Shown here in pieces: positions 37,444 to 48,494 of a DNA stretch of 64,000 nucleotides. The notes under the pieces were generated by a model. That model searched no databases. It had not been told where the DNA came from and was given only the letters and a program-made list of their open reading frames with translations. How positions within the stretch are numbered: position 1 is the first letter of the stretch; each line of letters begins with the position of its first letter. The translations under genes were made by a program, and so were the position numbers. The DNA is from Cercozoa sp. M6MM (taxonomy: Eukaryota; Endomyxa: Ascetosporea): the NCBI GenBank assembly GCA_040357565.1, contig JBDODJ010000001.1. One strand, written 5' to 3'.

Positions 37444-40400
37444 ATGTCGTCTCTGGCAGCGTTTCGCGCGAAGCGAGCCGCACGAAAGGCGGCAGCTGAG
37501 AAAGCGCGCGCAGATCTTTCGCTCGAAAGCGTGAAGGAGCACCAAATCATCCGTGACGATGACGAGGAGAATGTCAACATTGGTGTGCTGCGACAGGAAG
37601 AGCAGGAGAAGGTAGTTTGTTTCGTTTCACCTCCCTTCATTTACCCTGACCACTTTCTATGTGCCGATTGTAGTCCACGCAAGTGGTGGAACAAGAGAAG
37701 CGCGAGAAGTCGCTCATGGAGCTGCGAATGGAGCTCGAAGAGACCAATCCAGAGTTGGTCGATCAGGTAATAACTTTTTGTTTGAAGTGTTGTTTGAGCA
37801 TGCGATGAAAGCAAAAACATCTGTGCTTGCAGAGTGAAGAAGCCAGACGCAGACGAAAGGAAGCTGAGTTGAAAGCGCAACTCGGCGCCGATCGAGCGCC
37901 GCTCGAAAGTGCTCGTCAGCGCGCGTAAGTTTTTGGTTTTCTTTCAGTTTCTTGCTTCGTTCAGTTTTTTGCTTCTATTATGTGACTGCTTTAATTGTCA
38001 ACAGAATGAAAGAAGACGTGCCGGTGTACATTGAAGAAATGCTCGCTGTTCGCACGAGTTGGCGAGCTCCAAGGTGCGTTTCTCTGTGCCTCTTTGACAT
38101 TGCGAAACACGAGTGTACATAGAGTGTTGGAGCGCCGCACCGAAGCCGACAATGACGAGATTCGCAAGCGTCTAGGCATCATTGTGCACGGCGAGAAGGT
38201 AGTTTTCAGGCGTTCTTTTCGTGCTTTGTTAACGGAAGGGTATCCATGTGTGTATATGTAGGTTCCGCCGATCTGCACGGATTTCGACTTCATGAAGCTG
38301 CCGCCTGCCATCATGGCGCTGCTTAAAGCGAAAGGCATCACGAAACCGACCTACATTCAGCAGCAAGGTCTGCCAGTGCTGCTGTCGGGTCGCGACATGA
38401 TTGGTACTCTGCCCTTTCCTTCTGCTCGACTTTACCTGTTATCCTTTACCCTTTGGTACCTCCCTGTTAGGTATTGCAAGCACGGGTAGCGGTAAGACTC
38501 TGGTGTTCGCGCTGCCGCTGGTGCTACGCGCCATGGAAGCCGAGCTGAAGGAACCGCTCACGCAAGGCGAGGGTCCGATCGGCATCATTCTGGAGACGTC
38601 GCGCGAACTGGCTGTTCAGACGCAACAAGTTGTCCAGGTACTCAGACTGTATGTTTGTACTGTTTAGTGATGCTTGTCCAAAGGAACTGTGCGACGCGTT
38701 GGCGGAAGGCGGTGTGCCGGCGCAACTGCGAGAGGAACTCGCCAAGGAGAGAGTAGTTTTGTCTGTCGTTTGCTATGAACTCCAAAGTGTGTTATATCGT
38801 TTTGTAATGCACAGGAGAAGAAACGCCGCGTGCTGGAAGCACAAGGTGGCGAGGCTTCCGACAGCGACGACGACGACATGTGGGATCCCGACATGACCGA
38901 GGAGGAGCAACACCTGTTGCGTCTTAAGAAGCAGAAGAAACGCCGCAAGGTACACTTGTGCAACCTTCCCCTTCCTTCCCTTTCCCTTTTCTTTCCCTTC
39001 CCCTTCCCTTTCCCCTTCCCTTCCCCTTCCCTTCCCCTTCCCTTCCCCTTCCCCTTCCCTTCCCCTTCCCCTTCCTTCTCCGAACGTAAGTATTCGTGAG
39101 GACAGGAGGAACGTCGCCGAAAGAAGCGGCGTCGCAAGGAGATGTCACGCAGGAAGAGTGGTCGCGGCAGCAGTGGCAGCAGCGGCAACAGCTACAACAA
39201 CGACTCGGACGAGTATGACAACTGGGAGGACCGGCGTTTCCGACCACTGCCGGCGCTGCGTTCCATCTGTGCTGTGGTACCTTGCTCCTTGCCCAATATA
39301 CGCCTGTTCCCTTTACACCTACTCTGCACTTGTACTCTATGCTTGCAGGGTGGCGAGTCAGTCGGCTCGCAGTGCCGTGCCCTGGAGCAAGGTGCGCACA
39401 TCCTCGTCGGTACGCCGGGCCGTATCAAGGACCTGTTGGCCCGTGGTGCACTCAAACTGCGTCACTGCGAGTACCTGTGTCTTGACGAGGCCGATCGTCT
39501 CATCGACGTTGGCTTTGAGGACGACATCCGACGCATCCTGGACCACTTTCCTGTGCCCGAGACCGGTATATCCCCCACTTGCCCACCCCCAGTAATCCCC
39601 TATCTGCGCCTTTATCCCTGCCTGCGTAGAGAAGGATCCCGAGCGACGTGAGGCACTGCAGCGACAGACTCTGTTCTTCTCGGCCACGATGCCGAAGAAG
39701 ATCGAAGAGTTCGCCCTATCGGCCATGCGCAAGCCTGTGGTACCCTTGCTACCCCCCCTATCACTTGGTGATATGACCTCTGTCACTCCCTTGGGTACCC
39801 CCACAGGTAGTGAACGTCGGACGAGCCGGTGCGGCGGCACTGAAGATTCGACAGGACGTCGAGATTTGCGTGGACGACAAGCGCGTGCGACTGGAGCGAA
39901 TGCTCGCGTGTCTCAAGAAGACGCGGCCGCCGGTGATTGTGTTTGCCACACACAACTCGGTACCTTTGCGCTTCGCTGCCTCATGTTACGCTCTGAATTT
40001 TGTCATCGTATGTCATTCTTCATTCTTGACAGGACGTGGACGATGTGCATGAGTTTCTGCTACGTGCCGGTGTGGACGCCGTGTCGATCCACGGCAAGAA
40101 GTCGCAGGAGGAGCGACGTGAATCTGTAGCTTTTTGCCTTCTGTCCTCTCTACATGTTAACTCTACCCCCCCCCCTCTATGTACACAGGTCAAGCGATTC
40201 CGCGGAGGCGAGGCTGATGTGCTCGTTGCGAGTGATGTAACGCTTTCCGTCCCTGTTGCCATATGTTTGTGTGGAAACAATACCGCTGTTTTTGTAACAC
40301 ACAGGTGGCAGGCAAGGGTCTCGACTTCCCGCGCATCCGACAGGTGATCAACTTCGATATGCCCAAGGAGATCGAGGATTACGTGCATCGCATCGGTCGT

Positions 40401-40808
40401 ACCGGTCGTCGTGGCCAGAAGGGCGTTGCTTCCACGCTGCTCACTGTCACTGGTGCCGTTCTATCTCTCTGTGTGTACGGTGTATTGTACCTTCTTCTTT
40501 CATACGCACACAGGTGTGCCTCACACGACACTGCTCGATCTCAAGCACCTGCTGCGCGACGCCAATCAGAAGGTGCCGGACTTTTTGCTCGAACTCGACG
40601 ATCCTACCGAAGGCGCCGACGCCATCAAGGAACCGGTAGCCTCCCCTCCCCTCTGCTGTCTATCCTGTGTCTACACTCCTTTTCTGCCTATCTGCAGTGT
40701 CTGTACTGCGGTGGTTTCGGTCATCGCTCCACCGAGTGTCCCAAGTTGCGAAGCGCCAACCTGCGCCGCCGCACCGAGAGCGTCGACGTTGCTTTCGGCG
40801 ACATGTAA
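37444..40808 (+). CDS. DDX41: DDX41/Abstrakt DEAD-box RNA helicase
   Basis: ATP-dependent RNA helicase of the spliceosome C-complex type, also a nucleic-acid sensor in animals. Start [18 protein letters not shown]-terminus helical and charged. Helicase motifs: [18 protein letters not shown] (Q motif), ASTGSGKT (I), [10 protein letters not shown] (Ia), GGES and [10 protein letters not shown] (Ib), [17 protein letters not shown] (II), [13 protein letters not shown] (III), [18 protein letters not shown] (IV), [17 protein letters not shown] (V) and [12 protein letters not shown] (VI). The C-terminal zinc knuckle [17 protein letters not shown] is diagnostic for DDX41. About 16 exons. Between motifs Ia and GG an extra charged segment of about 110 residues is spread over three exons ([42 protein letters not shown]); human DDX41 has none. 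A poly-pyrimidine intron lies at 38951-39105. Confidence 0.95.
38961..39078 (+). repeat. Pyrimidine-rich intronic repeat
   Basis: CCCTTTCCCCTT-type units of C and T only, inside a DDX41 intron. It resembles an expanded polypyrimidine tract before the acceptor at about 39105. Confidence 0.85.
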
Positions 40809-40965
40809 AGCGCGAGTGTCACGGCGGTAGTGTCACGGCGGTACCACGGCTCGGAAGACCTTCCTGCGATGGCACGTGTACGTATTCGGTAATGGATACG
40901 ACGCGATAGTTACAGTCAGTATAATTGGTAGCGAACTGCACTAACCATTAAGTCGACTTAGTTGT

Positions 40966-42131
40966 TACAGACCGAGACTGACTCAAATTATGCAGTCTTC
41001 GCGGGGATAAACCCAGACAGACCAGTTGGTCTTCCATCATTTGAAGCAAAAGAGAAAGAAGAGTTAAGAGTTTGTGGCTCTGCGGTACTACTGCCTATAG
41101 AGCTGTGACTGGACCTGTCTGAAAGCCTGTTCCTGTAGATTGAGCCTGCTGCCAGTTGGCAAAGAGAAAACCTCATCTACTTGGCATCAGCTGGTCAGTT
41201 GCTCTGCAGTTTGTACTGATATCCACCTCTACAAGTAAGCATTGGCTGCTGTAGAGAGAAGGGGGTTTTTCAATCTTCTCACGATTTTCCCCGTGACGGA
41301 AAAATCCGTCTACAACTCCGTCTAGTTTGACGTAAGAACCCAGCTAAACTGACTGAGGATATTAGATTCGCGTCGAACTGAATTCATAACCCACATCGTT
41401 TGTCAATTCAGTTGATACTGAAAAGAACTAAATAAAGAAGTAAGTCGTCAATTTGACGACGCGAGGGAATCAAATTATTCACTTTGAAAAGCGAACGGAA
41501 GTTAAGAATTACCCCAACTGGGTTCTTGCGTCAAAGGAGACGGAGTCGTAGACGGAATCGTCCATCACGGGTATTGGTGACGCTCTTGCCGACATCTCGG
41601 GCCGCTGTCAGGTAATCAACACAACAGGGGCAGAGAGGGCTGTTGGGGCATACCTGTGCCGTACTCGTCACCGTACTATGTGTGATGCTAAATCAAAAGA
41701 GTAGTAAAACGGAGGCGCAGGAAGAGGAACCAAAGTGAACGCTGAACGATACACATCAGCAGTTGCCTCAGAAGTCTCCTTCAGCACGTTAATGCCTGCC
41801 GCTGCCGCACTCTACCACGAACACTGTGTGCATTCATTTAGTGCTGACAACGTTTGGTACCTCGTAGACCGTGCCAACACCCAGAACGAGTGACTGCGCC
41901 ACAGCTACAGACCGACAACCCATTCCTTCCCAAGGAAAAATCTTGTAGAAACCCCCTTCTCTATCCAGATGCCACGTAAATGAGGTTTTCTATTATGCCA
42001 ACTGGCAGGCTCAATCACAGAGCCACAAACTCTAGCCTCTTCTCTCTATTACTTCAATGACAGTAGACCAACTGGTCGGCCTGGGTTCATCCCCGGAGAC
42101 TGCATAATCGAATCTGAGTCAGTCTGTGACA
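40966..42131. mobile_element. Foldback (inverted-repeat) element, non-autonomous
   Basis: Two inverted pairs share this 1.2-kb unit. The outer pair is about 40966-41280 against 41930-42131 (read in reverse complement), with shared words such as ATTATGCAGTC, GACCAGTTGGTC, GTTTGTGGCTCTG, GATTGAGCCTG, GCCAGTTGGCA, GAAAACCTCAT and AGAAGGGGGTTT. The inner pair is about 41293-41370 against 41508-41590 (CCCCGTGA, CCGTCTACAACTCCGTCT, AAGAACCCAG). The left arm has extra insertions relative to the right. Ends begin near TTACAGAC and close with GTCTGTGAC. No target-site duplication was clear, and no transposase frame is present. Central 41600-41900 has no coding sequence. It sits between the DDX41 stop and the stop of the LYR gene. 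Confidence 0.75.
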
Positions 42132-42171
42132 AAGTGCATCAACGCTGAGCGAAGCGAAGATCCAACTCAAG

Positions 42172-42753
42172 TTATTCCTCGAGAACCCGTCGCTCAGCAG
42201 CGTCCATGAGCCGACGCGCTTCGTCCATGCGTGCTTGTTGTTGCCTGTATCACACGCAAAGGCATTCCCCGCACAGTCCAAGGAAGGAAACACTCGACAG
42301 AACAGGCAGGGCAGTACTTGGCAGCCTTCTTTTTCAGGGAGGCGAGCTTCTTGCGGCGGTTCTGAGCGCGGCGAGCAGCGTCGGTGGCGAGCTTCTTCTC
42401 GGCGAGGTTCTGTCGCAGGTGCGCGTGCTGCTGCAGTCGCTCTTCCGAGAGGTTCGACTGCATTTCTGCACAAGCATACGACATGCATATATAAATATAT
42501 ATAAATATAGATATATATGCAAAAGCAAGCCTACGGATCTGCTTTCGCCACTCGGAAGCGATGCGTTCTTGCTCCTCGGCGTCAGCCGTAGCGTCCTCAT
42601 CAAACTTGGGCAGCTTCGCCTTGTCGCCGTCCCAGTTCGTGGCCAGCTGCGCGTGCAGGTAGTGCTCGTCGACGCCGCCCTGTCGCCAGATGTCGTGGAA
42701 GGCCACGAAATCACCGAACCGTCTGGCACCCCTGTACAAACACAATTAAAGAA

Positions 42754-42798
<45 letters not shown>

Positions 42799-43154
42799 GT
42801 GTACTCAGCCTACTCGTGCAGACGCTCCTTGATGTGTTTCGGTGAGCGCAAGTCGGCGAAGCGCTCGAACTCGGACCGCGTGGCCTGCCAGATCGCCTGA
42901 CTCTGCGGACCACGGCCGTAGAACTTGAGCGCCCAGCGCAGGCAGCTCCGGTACAGCGAGATCGGGTCATCCGGCGCAATGTTCGAAGTCGGGTCGATCG
43001 ACGTGGGAGCACCGCTACCAGTGACGGCTTCGAGCGAACCCTTCTGCACGGAAGCGCCGCCAAAACCTCCAGCAGGGAAGCCGCCGAAAGCACCGCCACC
43101 CACGAAACGCGCCCTGCGCGCCCTCACTGTTCTGCACAAAGCACGTGCCTGCAT
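42172..43154 (-). CDS. LYR-motif mitochondrial protein
   Basis: Start MQARALCRTVRARRARFVG, an Arg-rich amphipathic presequence expected for mitochondrial import. After a Gly/Phe-rich linker comes ISLYRSCLRWALKFYGRG, with the L-Y-R tripeptide of LYR proteins, then WQATRSEFERFADLR, HIKERLHEGARRFGDF and WRQGGVDEHY. The last exons are charged and helical (LSEERLQQHAHLRQNLAEK, RRKKLASLKKKAAK), ending AERRVLEE. LYR proteins act in Fe-S delivery or as complex I/III/V accessory or assembly subunits. NDUFB9-like is possible, but the sequence beyond the motif does not decide. A CA tract lies in one intron (42752-42796). Confidence 0.7.
42752..42796. repeat. CA microsatellite, intronic
   Basis: About 45 bp of CA in an intron of the LYR-protein gene (TG in the transcript). 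Confidence 0.9.
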
Positions 43155-43479
43155 GCGTCTCCTCTTGTTCTACGCTGCACACGCACACCACTGAGCAGCA
43201 CACACGAGTCTTAGAGCTTGATCGACGTTGCCTCAGGTGTCAACTGGATTCTCGCTGATGATTTTCACGCTCAAACAATGTAACACACTTTCAAGTTGTT
43301 AACCAACTTTGTATGTTGTCTTGTTATCCAACTGGCTACGCAGATTCCCTGCTGCTAGCCGAACCAATGGTTTATTTTATTTTGGTATTTTTATCAAGTT
43401 AATTCACTTTGGCTGCCACAGCGTGCGTCAGCGGCAACGCTAGTGGCATCCTCGGTGTACGTGCAGTACCTAGTTTACC

Positions 43480-44153
43480 ATGCCAGAGCAGCAGGAGCAG
43501 CAAGAGGTGCAACAGGGCCAGGAGGCCGTCCATTTGGAGTCGTTGAGCTTGGAGGAGCTTGTTGGCTTGCGGAAGAACTGTGAGACAGTACGTCTCTGCT
43601 TTTTGTGATACCAGAAGCATAACCCATTTTTATGCAGAGCCTGGAGATGCTGTCGACGCAGCTGAGTGCACTGCGTGGCGCTGCCGCACGCTTCACCAGT
43701 GCCAGCAAGGCTGTGGTCGGTCTCAGAAAAGTAGGACACACTTGCTTTCGTTCTGCCTGTAAGAAGCTGTGCATCGTTTAACGCTGAGTAGGCCCCAGAG
43801 AGCAGCGAGATGCTTGTGCCAATGACGACGTCACTGTTTATGCCGGGCAAGGTTGCTGATGTCGACGAGCTGCTGCTCGATGTCGGCACCGGCTTCTTCC
43901 TTGGCAAGAGCACCGAGGATGCGCAAGAGTACCTCGCGCAGCGCATCGCGATTTTGCAGGACCGGTACAAGTCACTTGACCCATTGCGTTAAACTTTCAC
44001 AGACGGGCAACTAACTGCGTGTGCAGGATAAAGGGCTGTGCCGGCGAGCTGCAGAACAAGCAGTCGCTCATGGCCAAGATCGACGAGCTCGTCGAACTGC
44101 GCTGGAAGGAACGCCAGCAGCAGCAACAGCAGCAGCAGCAGACCGCCGCCTAG
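43480..44153 (+). CDS. PFDN5: Prefoldin subunit 5
   Basis: Alpha-type subunit of the prefoldin hexamer, which hands unfolded actin and tubulin to the CCT chaperonin in the cytosol. Start MPEQQEQQEVQQGQEA. N-terminal helix LESLSLEELVGLRKNCE and LEMLSTQLSALRGAA; then the beta hairpin core LVPMTTSLFMPGKVADVDEL, LLDVGTGFFLGKSTEDA; then the return helix YLAQRIAILQDRYKSL and LQNKQSLMAKIDELVE. The LVPLTSSLYVPGK-type and VGTGYY-type elements identify subunit 5. It ends in a Gln run (nine Q) and TAA. Four exons, about 165 residues, normal for the family. Confidence 0.93.
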
Positions 44154-44471
44154 TTTCAGCGGGTTAGCCGGCCTGAGAGCTCTTCAGTTTAGTATTCATC
44201 ATCGCATTTCACTTGACGTTAACGTAAACTTTCACGTCATTTTATGTCGTAGGTCAGTCAGTCGGCAGTTCGGTCAGGTTCGGTTATCTGGAGCCGAGGC
44301 CAACTAAAAACCTTTAAAAGCTGGGGAAAAAAGAAAAAGCTGGGCAGATTGCGCTTTTAGTGACACATAGACGTGAGCTTGACGAGTTTTACATTTGTGA
44401 GCACAACGTGAACTGCTTTAGACCTCGCGAAACACAGTGTGCAGCTGGCGCAGAGATTTGATTCGTCCGAA
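44154..44471. other. Intergenic region, no gene seen
   Basis: About 320 bp between two plus-strand genes; no splice-supported frame. It should contain the prefoldin 3' end and the promoter of the carboxypeptidase gene. Confidence 0.5.
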
Positions 44472-46970
44472 ATGCTATTCGCACTCTTGCCAGCACTGGT
44501 GTGTTTTCGCAAAGCTCACAAATGTGATCTTGGGAGGAAAGAGTTATTTTGCTTTCTGGATAGGCACTGATGCTGTGTGCTTTGGCGACGGCGCAGCGCT
44601 ACGAGTTTGAAGACGGTCTCGTGGTGTTGCGTCGCGACGACGCCGCTGGACTGAGGTTTACCCGTCCCGCAGTTCAGTTAAAGGGCGACTCGCTTTAGTA
44701 TACCTGCCTTCGACTTCCTTTTGCTTCATTAGAGGGTGTTTGCAGTATTCAAATCGACGTGGAGGATGACAACAATGACGTGGTATCCTCGTATGTGAAT
44801 ACTGTATGTGATTTACTTGCGGTGGTTGCAGACTCTTCCGACAGCTTTCCGCCGCTGGTTCGGCGCAGGAATTTCTGCGAAATGGCAGCAACTTGGTCTT
44901 ACTTCGCTGCGGTACTAGTTCTGCTTTGTTTGTTTGGCAACAAGTAAAATGACTGGGCCCACAGGGTGTCGGTGCGCTCGGTTGGTTTCGAAGATCCGGT
45001 GCGGCCTGTGTTTGCTGTGGCCGAGTCCGATGAGATCCAAGTTCCCTTCGACTCTTTCGAGCACATTCCCGAGAACTCCGAGTTCGCGTACACCCACTTT
45101 CTTGTGCCAACTATGTGCACACACGATTCGGTGTGATTGCAGTCTCGAGTTCGGTGAGATGCGCTTCACTTTGCCCGCGAGCTTCAACGACGACAACGAA
45201 GGTGTGTTTCCCTTGCGCCCTTGATTTTGTTCTCTTACACCCCTTGTGTTTGTAGTGCGTTTCTCCAAGTTCTTTCCGTACACATTGAGGGATGCGAATG
45301 CGCTGACTCAACACGCACTCGATCTCAAGGAGGGCGATAGCTTCGTATGTTGTGCTTTGTTTGTCTCGTTTCTCTGTATTTGTTGTGTACATCCAGCTGT
45401 TTGAGAGCACGGAGGTTGGCGAATCGACGCAAAAGCGTTTGATTCACATGCTGAGCACTTCCTCGGTAGGTCAGACTTGAGTTAAAGTTGACTCATAGGA
45501 TTGATTCTGACTGGGTTGCAGGAGAAAGCCAAGACGTCAGTGTACATTCACGCCGGCATTCACCCCTCAGAATCGACATCTTACCATATGTAGGGGACTT
45601 TGTTTCACTGTTTCTGCAAGTGTGTTTTTGATCTCTTTTGATAGCATGCGCGGCTTCATGGACGCACTGCTGACGGAGCAGGGCAAGCAGCTGCGAGAAC
45701 GCAGTCTGGTGCACCTGGTGCCGCTTTGCAACCCGGACGGACTGGCTGCTGCCAACTACCGGACCACCTCACTGGTACTACGCTCACTCAGTGCCCACGT
45801 GCTTTGTGCTCACGTGCTCGGTGCTCACGTGTTCGGTGTGGTTTAGAGCGAGAACCTCGAGGTCGACTGGCGAGCGAAGCCCAACGAGTCAGCCACCGTA
45901 GAGGTGCAGGCACTGCACACCAACCTGGAACGACTCATGGAAAGCGAACGACCTCCTAGTGTAAGTCCTTTACTTTTACCCCTCTCCCCTTCACCCCCGT
46001 CTCGACAGGTTGTGCTGAACCTGCACACCACGCACGATTCAGAGTTTGGCGGTTTCTTTGTTCACACGGCCACCGACGATGTACGTTTGTCCCTGGTGTC
46101 ACTTGTTTATTTGTGACTATACATAATAACTCTGTCCAGTGGAAACCTGGCATGCCTGGCGTCCGCGCTGAAGTCAACTTGGCCGAATTGCGTTTCGTGC
46201 GTGCCTGGCAGCATCATGTAATTCTGACTGTGTTACTGTTGTTAGCCTTACTCCCTTCACCCCTCCTGTCCTGTAGAGCAAGCAAATGAAAGCTAGCGAA
46301 ATCTGGCGATCAACACTCGCGACGCATCGCAACTACCTCGAGGCTGTTGTGCATGACAGGTAGTTCCTACCCCGCACACTGCATGTTATCTCTATTCTTG
46401 TAGGTGGTCGACCGCAAAGAATCCAATCGTTGCCATCACGATGGAAGGGTGCTCAAACCTTGTGCTGTTATAACCCTTGTCTCTCATAGACAATATATGG
46501 CAGTGCCTACATGAACGACGCCGAGACCGGCACTTTGGCAACGCCCGAGACCTGGCGCACCGTGGGTGCACAGCTTGTGGTACCTTGATCTCTTTTCTGT
46601 TATGTCCATGTCGGTTAGTAATGTGCCTCGCGTACAACAGCCTGCCATGCTCGAGTACCTGAAAGAACGTGAGCCGACGCCTCTCAAGCGAAAGACCGAC
46701 TTCTCGCCCTACCTTGTATACGTCCCTCCCTTTGGCCATTAGTCTAGATGTGTGTGTTGTGGTCGCTAGGTGGTGTTGATTATTTTCGCCTTTGGCATCA
46801 CCGTTGGCGTGTCACCCTTCCTACTCAGCTTGTGCAAGCGCTCGCGCTCGCAGGTACAGTGTGCTCAGTCTGGCCTCTGATTTGACTTTTTCTGTGATTC
46901 GGCTCTTGTTCAGAACCCAGTGCAGCAGCCACTGATTTCGTCGAACATCAACAGCGACGCTGAGGACTAA
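44472..46970 (+). CDS. M14-family zinc carboxypeptidase, signal peptide and C-terminal membrane anchor
   Basis: Start MLFALLPAL plus second exon ALMLCALATAQRYEFEDG gives a signal peptide. A beta-rich N-domain follows (VRSVGFEDPVRPVFA, GEMRFTLPAS, VRFSKFFPYTLRDANAL). The M14 core then shows IHAGIHPSESTSYH (HxxE zinc ligands), LVPLCNPDGLAAANYRTT (asparagine/arginine substrate pocket), VVLNLHTTHDSEFGGFF (third zinc histidine) and IVAITMEGTIYGSAY (catalytic glutamate candidate). All key residues are present, so it should be active. Near the C-terminus VVLIIFAFGITVGVSPFLL is a transmembrane helix with a short cytosolic tail (SLCKRSRS). The FPYT element before the core recalls the CCP/AGBL subfamily, but secretion and anchoring are unlike those cytosolic enzymes. 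About 11 exons. Confidence 0.8.
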
Positions 46971-47118
46971 TGCGACGGACTTTGGTTTCAGTTCGACGCA
47001 TCCGGTCAGCTGCAGTTTGTTCATGGTTACGTGAGTCCGAGCGAAGCTTGGCCATGGACATAACGTAAAATTACGCCCTACGGCACGGTAAATCTCAAGC
47101 AACGGTCGTCCAAGAGAG

Positions 47119-48010
47119 TTATAGCACGTCCCAGTGCAGCTCGAACGCGGTGCAGACACGTGTGCAGAGCGTGCTGGGCGCGAGTTCGTAGTGCGAGACC
47201 TGCAGCGCACCTTCGGTCCACTCGGGCGCTGTGTCATTACACAGCATACAGGTATACATACGGAAGCAGCAGAGAGGATGGTTTCTCGTGAGATGTGCAG
47301 GCAGGTACCATCGCCCGAAGTGGACACCTTGGCGGTGCAATCAATGGACACGCAAACCGGCGTGTTGGTGGCGTGCTCCTGGGCAAACGCCGGCAGCTTG
47401 GTCAGCTCTTCCTCCTGCTGCAGCGAGGCGGCAACGAAGAAGCGCCGGGCGGCCGCCGGCAGGTGCCGTGTTACGGGCGACTTGACCACCTTGAGCAGCG
47501 TCTTTTGCGCCTATGCATAGTGAACATACATAGATGTTGTCGATATTGACAACTTTAGAAAGAGTGAGGTAAGAAGGCACAGTCGGGTCGGAATTGTTGC
47601 CTCCAGTGGCCTTGATCTTCATGCGGTGCAGCAGCTGCACCATCAGCATGCAGAAGCGGTCGAACGTCGGCGGGATTCGACAGTGCGGTGACACCTCAAT
47701 CAGCACGTTCTACGCATAACGGTGTTGTGCTATACACATACCGACACCACCCAGACACGAGAGACACGAAAAGTACGTTGACGGTGTGAATGTAGATCTG
47801 CAGTTTGCCGGCTTGGTTCAGCGGAGAATCTGACAGCGCCAACAGGGTCTGCACACACCCCCAAAATAACCGTCAGCAGACTAGCCTATCTCGGGTGTTA
47901 TATGGCCCACTTACCTGGTGCACAATGTCAGGTCGGTACTTTTGCGGGTCACGCGAGTGCTTTGACAGAATGCCTTTGTGCTGGTCGTGCTACAAACAAA
48001 CAAACAACAC

Positions 48011-48078
<68 letters not shown>

Positions 48079-48327
48079 CAAAGTAAAGGAGACACACGAA
48101 CAGGCGGGATATTGTGTTGGTACCCTCAAAAGCTCGTAACCCTTCTTGCTCTTCACTGTTTCGAGACCAGCGTTTGTCAGTACAATGTACAACTGCACAC
48201 AGAGAAGTATTATTGGGCACTGATTACACTTGAGATAGAACACGCGTACCCGCGGCGTCTGCTCCTTGTCGGCCGCCTGCACCGGTACGCGCGGACGCTT
48301 CGGTGGATCAAAAATTGACGCGCTCAT
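47119..48327 (-). CDS. EMG1: EMG1/NEP1, rRNA pseudouridine N1-methyltransferase
   Basis: SPOUT-class methyltransferase of 18S rRNA and small-subunit assembly factor of the nucleolus. Start MSASIFDPPKRPRVP. Family blocks: LYIVLTNAGLETVKSKKGYELL, HKGILSKHSRDPQKYRPDIVHQ, TLLALSDSPLNQAGKLQIYIHT, VLIEVSPHCRIPPTFDRFCML, LLKVVKSPVTRHLP, and the C-terminal SHYELAPSTLCTRVCTAFELHW. The cofactor-pocket loop, GAMAHG in most Nep1, reads SIDCTAKVST here. Seven exons, about 235 residues. One intron holds a 70-bp CA tract. It converges on the M14 gene (150 bp between stops). Confidence 0.92.
48008..48077. repeat. CA microsatellite, intronic
   Basis: About 70 bp of CA in an EMG1 intron (TG in the transcript). 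Confidence 0.95.
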
Positions 48328-48494
48328 ACGAAACTAACGACTTTAGTGGCACGCACACAGTACACTGCCAGCACAGGGCACAGTCGCCAGTGCTAACGAT
48401 ACTCTAACACCCCCCCTTAACAAATAGTCACCACAAAGGCCAGTAGTTTTGTTTAGACCTTTGTGCTGCCATCAGATACTTGGTGCAGTACAAC

